From an uncultured Burkholderiales bacterium (lineage in GTDB: Bacteria; Pseudomonadota; Gammaproteobacteria; Burkholderiales; Burkholderiaceae_C): a stretch of DNA of 11,239 bases. Below are positions 1 through 5,378 of this stretch, one piece after another. The translations under genes and the position numbers were made by a program. How positions within the stretch are numbered: position 1 is the first letter of the stretch; each line of letters opens with the position of its first letter. The DNA is taken from positions 1 through 11,239 of the forward strand of contig CALCBL010000315.1 of the NCBI GenBank assembly GCA_937897495.1, in the 5' to 3' direction. The notes under the pieces were generated by a model, which was not told the DNA's origin, searched no databases, and worked only from the letters and a program-made list of their open reading frames with translations.

Positions 1-55
1 GTTTTAACAAACGTGGCTGAGGATTGTCTGGGTGAACGGAAAAATACTGAGCCAT
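1..55 (-). CDS. yciO: YciO/Sua5/YrdC-family protein, N-terminal fragment (cut by window edge)
   Basis: Only the first 18 codons are inside the window; the gene continues past position 1. Reading the minus strand from the ATG at 55-53 gives a peptide containing 'QYFSVHPDNPQPRLL', which closely resembles the start of E. coli YciO as I remember it (a HPDNPQ-type motif close to the N-terminus). The family shares the YrdC/Sua5 fold, which in TsaC/Sua5 makes threonylcarbamoyl-AMP for the t6A modification of tRNA; the exact activity of YciO-type members is less settled. It lies 58 nt downstream of the PHP phosphoesterase gene on the same strand. The E. coli homologues yciV and yciO are also neighbours, which supports both calls and suggests co-transcription. 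No strong Shine-Dalgarno is visible; a GAAAG lies some 10 nt upstream of the start. Confidence 0.82.
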   Translation of the reverse strand, partial: MAQYFSVHPDNPQPRLLK

Positions 56-113
56 TTTGACTTAGGCTTTCAGAGAGCAAAGATCGATTGACGCAGCTTG
101 AATTGTGCGTGGA

Positions 114-968
114 TCACTGGATGCGGTCTGACAACAATTCCCACACGGGGGTGAGTTGTCCAGGCAACCAGGGCAGGGTGCCTAAGTCGGTGTGGCTTTC
201 GTCGGGGCTGTGAAAGTCGCTGCCGCGCGATGCGGCTAAATTAAATTCGAGTGCCGTGTCGGCGTATTGCAAGGCGTCTGCACTAGAGTGGCTGCCGGTA
301 ATCACCTCAACCCCACGGCCGCCGTGGTTCTTAAATTCGGTGAACAGCGCGTACTCTTCATTGGCCGTAAAGCCATAGCGGGCAGGGTGAGCAATGACGG
401 CAATGCCACTGGCACCTGTAATCCAATGAACGGCATTTTCGAGCGAAGCCCAGCGGTGCGGTACAAAGCCAGGTTTATTTTCAGTCAGGTATTTGCGAAA
501 TACTTCCGACGTATCTTTGCAGACACCAGACTCAACCAAGAACCGCGCAAAGTGAGTGCGCGAAATGAGTTCGTGGTTGCCTGCATATTTGAGGGCGCCT
601 TCGAAGGCCCCGTGAATGCCAACTTTGGCCAAACCGTCAGACATTTCTTTGGCGCGCTCAGCCCGGCCGCCACGCGTGTTGCGCAAGCCTTGCACCAAGT
701 CTGTGTTGGTGTGGTCAAAGCCCAAACCCACAATGTGGACTGTTTTGCCCGCAAAGGTAATAGAAATTTCAACGCCTGTAAGGTACTTCATGTCCAAGGC
801 TTTGGCCGAAGCGATGGCGCGTTCTTGGCCGCCAACTTCGTCATGGTCGGTGAGGGCCCAAAGCTGCACCCCATTGGCTTTGGCGCGCGCAGCCAAAGCC
901 TCGGGCGTGAGCGTGCCATCGGACACCACGGAGTGGCAATGTAGGTCGGCGTTGAGTAGGGGTTCCAC
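114..968 (-). CDS. rnm: PHP-domain phosphoesterase, Rnm (RNase AM)/YciV/TrpH family
   Basis: A 284-residue protein with the metal-binding motifs of the PHP superfamily in order: DLHCHS (8-13), TDHD (40-43), GVEIS with E67, a His near 139 (SRTHFA), HPAR with H194, and GSDFH (249-253). Length is close to the ~290 residues of E. coli Rnm. Characterised family members hydrolyse nucleoside 3',5'-bisphosphates and act as 5'-3' exoribonucleases that trim short RNAs and rRNA 5' ends; that function is inferred here by family. The start is the GTG at 968-966: an in-frame TAA sits only four codons upstream, and the first metal motif begins at residue 8, so no later start is acceptable. An ATG overlaps this GTG at 970-968 but is in another frame and would give only a short shadow peptide. 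No clear Shine-Dalgarno is seen. It is divergent from the ferredoxin gene and likely co-transcribed with yciO downstream. Confidence 0.9.
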   Translation of the reverse strand: MEPLLNADLHCHSVVSDGTLTPEALAARAKANGVQLWALTDHDEVGGQERAIASAKALDMKYLTGVEISITFAGKTVHIVGLGFDHTNTDLVQGLRNTRGGRAERAKEMSDGLAKVGIHGAFEGALKYAGNHELISRTHFARFLVESGVCKDTSEVFRKYLTENKPGFVPHRWASLENAVHWITGASGIAVIAHPARYGFTANEEYALFTEFKNHGGRGVEVITGSHSSADALQYADTALEFNLAASRGSDFHSPDESHTDLGTLPWLPGQLTPVWELLSDRIQ

Positions 969-1042
969 ATGGGTATTTTAGGTGCTGCATGGTAGGCTTG
1001 CGCAACTGCACCATAATTCCAGCTGAATTAAGTGAGGTTTAG

Positions 1043-1294
<252 letters not shown>

Positions 1295-1297
1295 GGT

Positions 1298-1315
1298 GCC
1301 AGCTAGGCTGCTGGC
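1298..1315. repeat. Inverted repeat between convergent ferredoxin and pth genes
   Basis: GCCAGC (1298-1303) pairs perfectly with GCTGGC (1310-1315) across a 6-nt loop, in the 33-nt gap between the ferredoxin stop and the pth stop. It could act as a bidirectional 3'-end stabiliser. Neither strand has a T-run after it, so it does not qualify as a normal intrinsic terminator. Confidence 0.35.
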
Positions 1316-1327
1316 CAAAGTACGGGC

Positions 1328-1936
1328 TTAGACGCCTTCGGGGCGGGGAGGCTTAGGCCTTGGCGGCTTGCTGGTGTGAATTTGCACCATGGCCTTTTCC
1401 ATCTCGCCTTGCATCAGCATGTCAGCCGCTTTTACTGAGCGGGCAATGCTCTCTTGAATGAGGTCGCGTTGCTCGGCCATGGGTTTTTTGAGCACCCAGT
1501 TAATCACCTCAGCTTTCACGCCAGGGTGGCCAATGCCTAAGCGCAGGCGCCAATAATCGCCGGTGCCCAATTGGGCGTGAATATCGCGAAGTCCATTGTG
1601 GCCAGCATGGCTGCCCCCAAATTTGAGCTTGGCTTCACCGGGCACCACATCAAGCTCGTCATGGGCTACCAGTATTTCTTGCGGCGCAATTTTAAAAAAT
1701 TTGGCCAATGCGCCCACCGACTTGCCCGAGAGGTTCATGAAAGTTTGGGGTTCTAGCAGCCAAACGGTTTGGCCTTTGATTTGCGTGCGCGCCACCTTGG
1801 CGAAATAGCTTTTATCGGGCACCAGGTTCACATTCAGATCACGCGCCAAGGCGTCGATCCACCAAAAGCCAGCGTTGTGGCGGGTGTCTTCGTATTCGGC
1901 GCCAGGATTGCCAAGGCCAACAAACAGTTTGATCAT
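1328..1936 (-). CDS. pth: Peptidyl-tRNA hydrolase
   Basis: A 202-residue enzyme that cleaves the ester bond of peptidyl-tRNA released from stalled or aborted ribosomes, recycling tRNA in the cytoplasm. Hallmarks are VGLGNPG (6-12), the catalytic H20 in TRHNAGF, the N68 of FMNLSG, D93 in AHDELD, and N114 in GGSHAGHNG; all four positions match E. coli Pth numbering exactly when translation starts at the ATG at 1936-1934. A longer open frame reaches 1987, but its 17 extra residues are translated straight through the rplY terminator hairpin, so I reject it. The C-terminus ends in a tandem Pro-rich repeat ([10 protein letters not shown]), a few residues longer than E. coli Pth. No Shine-Dalgarno precedes the start; a TATACT hexamer lies five bases upstream. 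It is the last gene of the tRNA-prs-rplY-pth cluster. Confidence 0.96.
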   Translation of the reverse strand: MIKLFVGLGNPGAEYEDTRHNAGFWWIDALARDLNVNLVPDKSYFAKVARTQIKGQTVWLLEPQTFMNLSGKSVGALAKFFKIAPQEILVAHDELDVVPGEAKLKFGGSHAGHNGLRDIHAQLGTGDYWRLRLGIGHPGVKAEVINWVLKKPMAEQRDLIQESIARSVKAADMLMQGEMEKAMVQIHTSKPPRPKPPRPEGV

Positions 1937-1941
1937 GTGTG

Positions 1942-1947
1942 AGTATA
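1942..1947 (-). promoter_or_regulatory. Possible -10 box for a leaderless pth transcript
   Basis: On the minus strand TATACT is followed by CACAC and then the pth ATG. A transcript starting at the usual distance from this hexamer would begin at or within a base or two of the ATG. No recognisable -35 hexamer is found 16-18 nt upstream, where the rplY terminator stem lies, so this is only a candidate. Confidence 0.25.
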
Positions 1948-1980
1948 AAAACAAAACAACCCGCACGAGGCGGGTTGTTT
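1945..1980 (-). terminator. Intrinsic terminator after rplY
   Basis: On the minus strand an 11-bp stem (10 bp at 1954-1963 with 1971-1980, plus a closing C-G pair at 1964/1970) carries a 5-nt loop and a GC-rich core (ACCCGC/GCGGGT). It is followed by a run reading TTTTGTTTTTA, a typical U-tract, starting in the 3' arm. It lies 32 nt after the rplY stop codon and ends about 8 nt before the pth ATG, so it separates rplY from pth. Confidence 0.85.
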
Positions 1981-2012
1981 GAAACACAGTCCGTGTTTAA
2001 AGCGAGGAGAAA

Positions 2013-2645
2013 TTACTTCTTCTTGGCTTTAGCGTCGGCAGCAGGCGCAGCGGCAGCAGCATCAGCGGCAGGAGCCTCTTCGGCGGCTGGGGTTACCACA
2101 GACACCAAAACAGGGTTTTTCTTGCCATGTGTAACGGCTTTCACGCCCTTGGGCAATGTGATGTCGCCTAGGCTTAAAGAAACACCTTTTTTCAAACCAG
2201 ACAAATCAACATTGATGGCTTCTGGCAAATCTGCTGGCAAGCAAGTGATTTCCAGTTCATTCATGATGTGATTGATCAGGCAAGCGTCAACTTTGACAGC
2301 AGGTGATGTTTCTTCGCCTGAGTAGTGAATTGGCACTTTGCGGTTCAAAGTGGTTTTGGCGTCGACACGTTGGAAGTCGATGTGCAATACCAATTGTTTG
2401 TAGGGGTGCATTTGGAAGTCACGGAGCAACACTTTGGTTTCTTTACCGTTCAATTCCATGTCCAAGATGCTTGCGTGGAAAGCTTCTTTTTTCAGGGCGT
2501 GCCACAGGGCATTGTGGTCAAGTTCGACCAATTGGGGTTGCTGATCTACACCGCCATAAACAATACCAGGTGTCTTACCTGAATTGCGCAGACGGCGGCT
2601 CGCACCCGTACCTTGCATAGAGCGCTCAAAAGCGACAAATTTCAT
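2013..2645 (-). CDS. rplY: 50S ribosomal protein L25 / Ctc (long form)
   Basis: A 210-residue protein that binds 5S rRNA in the large subunit. The N-terminal half (about 1-95) is the L25 domain, with [25 protein letters not shown] near the start split as [13 protein letters not shown] and then [10 protein letters not shown]. The second half (about 96-185) is the Ctc/TL5-type beta domain, with [18 protein letters not shown]. The last ~30 residues are Ala/Pro/Asp low complexity and end in KAKKK. E. coli L25 has only the first domain (94 aa); two-domain forms are usual in most other bacteria. The start is the ATG at 2645-2643, which has a GGAG Shine-Dalgarno 6 nt upstream. A longer frame starting with TTG at 2657 is rejected because that codon lies upstream of this ribosome site, right where it begins. 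The gene sits between prs and pth and is flanked by intrinsic terminators on both sides. Confidence 0.95.
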   Translation of the reverse strand: MKFVAFERSMQGTGASRRLRNSGKTPGIVYGGVDQQPQLVELDHNALWHALKKEAFHASILDMELNGKETKVLLRDFQMHPYKQLVLHIDFQRVDAKTTLNRKVPIHYSGEETSPAVKVDACLINHIMNELEITCLPADLPEAINVDLSGLKKGVSLSLGDITLPKGVKAVTHGKKNPVLVSVVTPAAEEAPAADAAAAAPAADAKAKKK

Positions 2646-2651
2646 AACTAA

Positions 2652-2655
2652 CTCC
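2652..2655 (-). promoter_or_regulatory. Shine-Dalgarno of rplY (decides the start)
   Basis: GGAG on the minus strand, 6 nt before the ATG at 2645. It supports the ATG over the upstream TTG at 2657 as the true start of L25. Confidence 0.75.
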
Positions 2656-2660
2656 AAGAT

Positions 2661-2685
2661 GAGTCGACCGCGACCAGTACGACTC
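2661..2685 (-). promoter_or_regulatory. Hairpin in the rplY leader
   Basis: GAGTCG (2661-2666) is the exact reverse complement of CGACTC (2680-2685), so the minus-strand RNA can form a 6-bp stem with a 13-nt loop. It lies between the prs terminator and the rplY Shine-Dalgarno, ending 5 nt before the GGAG. Ribosomal protein genes often carry autoregulatory leaders, but I see no specific match to a known L25 leader, so a function is only a guess. Confidence 0.35.
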
Positions 2686-2690
2686 TGTTT

Positions 2691-2715
2691 TAAAAAGGCT
2701 TGCTAAAAGCAAACC
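2691..2715 (-). terminator. Intrinsic terminator between prs and rplY
   Basis: On the minus strand GGTTTGC (2715-2709) and GCAAGCC (2703-2697) form a 7-bp stem with one G-T wobble around a TTTTA loop, followed by TTTTT and then AAAA. It begins about 16 nt after the prs stop codon. The stem is moderate in strength, so it may act as a partial terminator or attenuator that lowers rplY expression relative to prs. Confidence 0.7.
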
Positions 2716-2731
2716 ACGTTGATGCTCCAGA

Positions 2732-3709
2732 TCAGTCTTGATCTGAGAACAAACTCATGACCGACTCACCATTGGCAATGCGCTGAATGGTTTTGGCCAA
2801 CAGCGGCGCCACAGTGAGTTGGCGAATTTTGGGGCATGCAGCAGCAGATTGCGACAACGGGATGGTGTTGGTCACAACCACTTCATCGAGGGCGTCGCCT
2901 TTGGCAATGCGGTCAATGGCGGGGCCTGAGAAAATGGGGTGTGTGCAATAGGCGTAAACTTTTTTAGCGCCACGTGCTTTCAAAACTTCAGCCGCCTTGA
3001 CCAAGGTGCCTGCGGTATCAATCATGTCGTCCATGATGACGCAATTGCGTCCATCGATTTCACCAATGACGTGCATCACTTCGCTGACATTGGCTGAAGG
3101 GCGGCGTTTGTCAATGATGGCTAAATCGCAGTTCAGTTGTTTGGCCAATGCCCGAGCGCGAACCACACCGCCTACATCGGGTGAAACCACAATAAGGTCT
3201 TCGTAGTTCTTTTGGAGCAGGTCGCCCAAGAGCACGGGAGAGGCGTAAATGTTGTCGACGGGGATGTCGAAGAAACCTTGAATTTGGTCGGCGTGCAAGT
3301 CCATGGTGAGGACATGATTCACACCCACTGCTTGAAGCATGTTGGCAATCACTTTGGCCGTGATGGGCACACGCGTTGAACGCGGGCGACGGTCTTGGCG
3401 GGCATAGCCGAAGTAAGGAATGATGGCACTGATGCGACCTGCTGAGGCGCGCTTTAAAGCGTCGACCATGATCAGCAGTTCCATCATGTTTTCGTTGGTG
3501 GGGGCGCATGTGGACTGAATGACGAACACATCACGAGCGCGCACGTTTTGCTTTAACTCAACCCTGACTTCACCGTCAGAGAAGCGTCCGACATCGGCCA
3601 AGCCGAGGGTTACATCCAACTCATAGGCAACTTCTGCCGCCAACACGGGGTTGGCATTGCCTGTGAAGACCATGAAGTCTGAATTTAAATTTGTGTTGGG
3701 TTGCAACAT
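2732..3709 (-). CDS. prs: Ribose-phosphate pyrophosphokinase (PRPP synthetase)
   Basis: A 325-residue cytoplasmic enzyme that transfers pyrophosphate from ATP to ribose-5-phosphate, making PRPP for purine, pyrimidine, NAD, His and Trp synthesis. Visible marks are GRFSDGE in the N-terminal region, [13 protein letters not shown], the flexible catalytic loop region [46 protein letters not shown], and the PRPP-binding loop [10 protein letters not shown] (about 226-235). Length fits bacterial class I enzymes (about 315), with a short N-terminal extension as I recall for related betaproteobacteria. I chose the ATG at 3709; a longer frame uses a TTG at 3727, and a downstream ATG at 3673 (MVFTGNANP) is the minimum alternative. 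The ribosome site is weak (AGAAG). It follows tRNA-Gln in transcription after a 112-nt structured leader and is followed by an intrinsic terminator. Confidence 0.97.
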   Translation of the reverse strand: MLQPNTNLNSDFMVFTGNANPVLAAEVAYELDVTLGLADVGRFSDGEVRVELKQNVRARDVFVIQSTCAPTNENMMELLIMVDALKRASAGRISAIIPYFGYARQDRRPRSTRVPITAKVIANMLQAVGVNHVLTMDLHADQIQGFFDIPVDNIYASPVLLGDLLQKNYEDLIVVSPDVGGVVRARALAKQLNCDLAIIDKRRPSANVSEVMHVIGEIDGRNCVIMDDMIDTAGTLVKAAEVLKARGAKKVYAYCTHPIFSGPAIDRIAKGDALDEVVVTNTIPLSQSAAACPKIRQLTVAPLLAKTIQRIANGESVMSLFSDQD

Positions 3710-3738
3710 GAGCTTCTGTGCGATCAAATGAAGGGCCG

Positions 3739-3794
3739 ATGCGGCTTACCGCATAAATTTCAATCACTGCGCGTATGACCGCGCATTCAATCAC
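3739..3794 (-). promoter_or_regulatory. Structured leader of prs: two hairpins and a 9-bp direct repeat
   Basis: Between tRNA-Gln and prs there are two perfect inverted repeats: ATGCGG-CTTA-CCGCAT (3739-3754) and TGCGCG-TATGAC-CGCGCA (3768-3785). The second is flanked exactly by two copies of TTCAATCAC (3759-3767 and 3786-3794; GTGATTGAA on the coding strand). The RNA reads GTGATTGAA, hairpin, GTGATTGAA, short spacer, hairpin, and then 29 nt to the prs start. There is no U-run after either stem, so these are not simple terminators. They could stabilise the processed 3' fragment after tRNA excision, be a protein-binding site, or form a regulatory leader. No known riboswitch consensus is recognised. 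Confidence 0.5.
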
Positions 3795-3821
3795 ATGGCG
3801 TTTGACGGCTTGTGAAAGATT

Positions 3822-3898
3822 TGGCAGGGGAAGAAGGACTCGAACCTTCGCATGCCGGAATCAAAATCCGGTGCCTTAACCAACTTGGCGACTCCCCT
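3822..3898 (-). tRNA. tRNA-Gln (anticodon TTG)
   Basis: A full 77-nt cloverleaf with encoded CCA. The acceptor stem AGGGGAG pairs with TTCCCCT (last pair G-U). The D arm is GCC/GGC with an 11-nt loop containing GTTGGTTAA. The anticodon arm is CCGGA-TTTTGAT-TCCGG with TTG at positions 34-36, the variable loop is CATGC, and the T arm is GAAGG-TTCGAGT-CCTTC. The discriminator base is G, followed by CCA. The sequence is strongly like bacterial tRNA-Gln, with a weak first pair (A1-U72) of the kind preferred by GlnRS. It lies 41 nt after the ispE stop and 112 nt before prs on the same strand, so it is probably cut out of the ispE-prs transcript by RNase P and 3' processing enzymes. Confidence 0.97.
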
Positions 3899-3939
3899 AC
3901 ACGGGTTGGCAACTGTAGAAAACTAAAGCTGCCGACCGA

Positions 3940-4818
3940 TCAAACGTCGCTGGAGGCCCAACCCTTTTGGGGATGAACTTCCAAATTGCCACACATTCGA
4001 ATTTGCCAAAGGGGCCAAGTTGTTGGAACTTGAGGCATTTGGCTTAAATTCGTGCCGCGTGGCACTTGCGCAAACACTGCACTCCCGGAGCCTGTCATTC
4101 TGCCTTTGACAACAGCTGACTCTAGTTTGGCTGTTTCAAGCCATTCTATTGCTTCGCTAATTTGGGGGCAGAGGCTTTCAGCCACTGGTTGCAGGTCGTT
4201 GTGGCCGAAGCCGAACGGGTTTGTTGCAAAGACCGAAATTGTAGCAGGCTTTGAATCTCGGTTAAGGGCTTCAGAGCCAAAAATTTTGGCTGTTTCCAGG
4301 CCTTCTGGCGGTTTGACCACGACAAATTGGGCAGGTGGCACCGAAATGGGTGTGATGATTTCACCCACGCCTTCCACCCAGGCATTTTCTCCTCTGAGAA
4401 AGAACGGTACATCAGCCCCAAGTTTTAAACCCAGTTCGGCCAGTTGATTGACCGTGAAATTCAGATTCCAAAGCTTGTTCAATGCCAGCAGACAGGTGGC
4501 CGCATCGGAAGATCCGCCGCCCATGCCGGCTTGCGCTGGAATGGACTTTTCAATGGCGATGTGCGCACCCAAGGCGGTGCCGCTGGCCTGCTGTAAAAGT
4601 CTGGCAGCGCGTGTAATGAGGTCGTCTTCTGGCAGCTTGAAGGTCAGATCTTCGCGGCTGATTTGGCCATCCCGTCGAAGGTCAAAGTGCAAGGTGTCAT
4701 ACCAATCAATGAGCATGAACACCGATTGCAAAAGGTGATAGCCGTTGTCTTTTCTGCCTGTGATGTGCAAAAACAGATTGAGCTTGGCGGGCGCTAAAAC
4801 TTGGTGCAAAGACGTCAT
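3940..4818 (-). CDS. ispE: 4-diphosphocytidyl-2-C-methyl-D-erythritol kinase
   Basis: A 292-residue GHMP-family kinase of the MEP isoprenoid pathway; it phosphorylates the 2-hydroxyl of CDP-methylerythritol using ATP. Motifs: APAKLNLFLHI (9-19, with K12 and N14), the ATP-binding glycine-rich loop IPAQAGMGGGSSDAA (93-107), the catalytic aspartate D136 in LGADVPFFL, and the third GHMP motif MTGSGSAVFA near 240-250. Length matches the family (about 285). The ATG at 4818-4816 overlaps the lolB stop codon in an ATGA arrangement, which strongly suggests translational coupling with lolB upstream. Isopentenyl units made through this pathway feed undecaprenyl phosphate, quinones and tRNA modification. 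Nothing unusual is seen in the active-site motifs. Confidence 0.96.
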   Translation of the reverse strand: MTSLHQVLAPAKLNLFLHITGRKDNGYHLLQSVFMLIDWYDTLHFDLRRDGQISREDLTFKLPEDDLITRAARLLQQASGTALGAHIAIEKSIPAQAGMGGGSSDAATCLLALNKLWNLNFTVNQLAELGLKLGADVPFFLRGENAWVEGVGEIITPISVPPAQFVVVKPPEGLETAKIFGSEALNRDSKPATISVFATNPFGFGHNDLQPVAESLCPQISEAIEWLETAKLESAVVKGRMTGSGSAVFAQVPRGTNLSQMPQVPTTWPLWQIRMCGNLEVHPQKGWASSDV

Positions 4819-5363
4819 GATTCAAAGGCAATTCGCAGCACGGTTCGCGGCGCTGGCTGAACCCTTTCCAGAACCAAGCGACGCAAGTGCCATTCGCTGA
4901 CGTCGACGTTCCAGCCTTCAGCGGGGGTGGGTTTGCCTGACAGCCAATCAACCAAAGCGGCGGTGGGCAGTTGGGCACCCGTGAGCTCCAAGACCAAACG
5001 CTCAAGGCTGCTTGACTCGCGCACTTGATTGCCTTGCAAAAGACGCGCACTTTGCGCCGTCCATTCGACTCGGGCCATTTGCATCCCCAAGGGGTTGTAG
5101 ATGTTGAGTGCGCCCTCTGGCCAGCCACCCGTTAAGTCAAAGGAGGTGATGAAAGATTGAGGCGGTTGGGAGTCAATTTGAAGCGCAAACCTGCCTGCTT
5201 TAAAGGCGGGGGGTATGGGGGTAGCTTGAACCGAGACGACTTGCGAATTTTCGGGATTGGCGGGCGGTGGCGTAAAGCTTTGAGTTGCGGCAGGCCTTGT
5301 TGAACATGCACCCATTAAAAAGATGCTTGAAAAACACAACCAGACCAAACGATTTTTGCGCAT
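4815..5363 (-). CDS. lolB: Outer-membrane lipoprotein insertion factor LolB
   Basis: A 182-residue lipoprotein that receives lipoproteins from the periplasmic carrier LolA and inserts them into the outer membrane inner leaflet. It has a short basic N-terminus (MRKNR), a hydrophobic stretch (6-19) and a lipobox ending at C20 (LMGAC). Ser at +2 fits outer-membrane sorting, and the Met at -3 is less usual than Leu. After a Pro-rich linker (about 24-54) comes the LolB fold with GRFALQIDSQPPQSFITSF, then a Leu/Gly-rich strand with IYNPLGMQMARVEW. Slightly shorter than E. coli LolB (207). It starts 15 nt after the TPR gene and overlaps ispE by 4 nt, so the three genes form one operon. Identification rests on these motifs and on the conserved lolB-ispE order. 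Confidence 0.9.
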   Translation of the reverse strand: MRKNRLVWLCFSSIFLMGACSTRPAATQSFTPPPANPENSQVVSVQATPIPPAFKAGRFALQIDSQPPQSFITSFDLTGGWPEGALNIYNPLGMQMARVEWTAQSARLLQGNQVRESSSLERLVLELTGAQLPTAALVDWLSGKPTPAEGWNVDVSEWHLRRLVLERVQPAPRTVLRIAFES

Positions 5364-5378
5364 CTCGCCCTTAGCCCA

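Noticed and set aside
267..944. A 225-codon open frame on the plus strand inside the PHP gene
   Set aside because: It is antisense to a protein with all PHP metal motifs in order, has no family-like sequence and no ribosome site; long antisense frames are common in genes of this composition.
788..970. ATG at 970-968 as start of a gene near the PHP start
   Set aside because: It is out of frame with the PHP protein and stops after 60 codons; the overlapping GTG at 968 gives the conserved protein.
1298..1315. Terminator between the ferredoxin and pth
   Set aside because: The hairpin lacks a T-run on either strand, so I list it only as an inverted repeat.
1937..1987. N-terminal extension of Pth (start at 1987)
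   Set aside because: The extra residues are translated from the terminator stem and U-tract; H20, N68, D93 and N114 match E. coli numbering only with the ATG at 1936.
3111..3509. A 132-codon frame on the minus strand inside prs
   Set aside because: It is a shifted frame of the well-conserved prs gene, rich in His/Arg/Pro as expected from a shadow, with no recognisable domain.
3710..3821. PRPP-sensing (ykkC-type) riboswitch before prs
   Set aside because: I looked for the conserved ykkC elements and did not see them; only the simple hairpins and the direct repeat are present.
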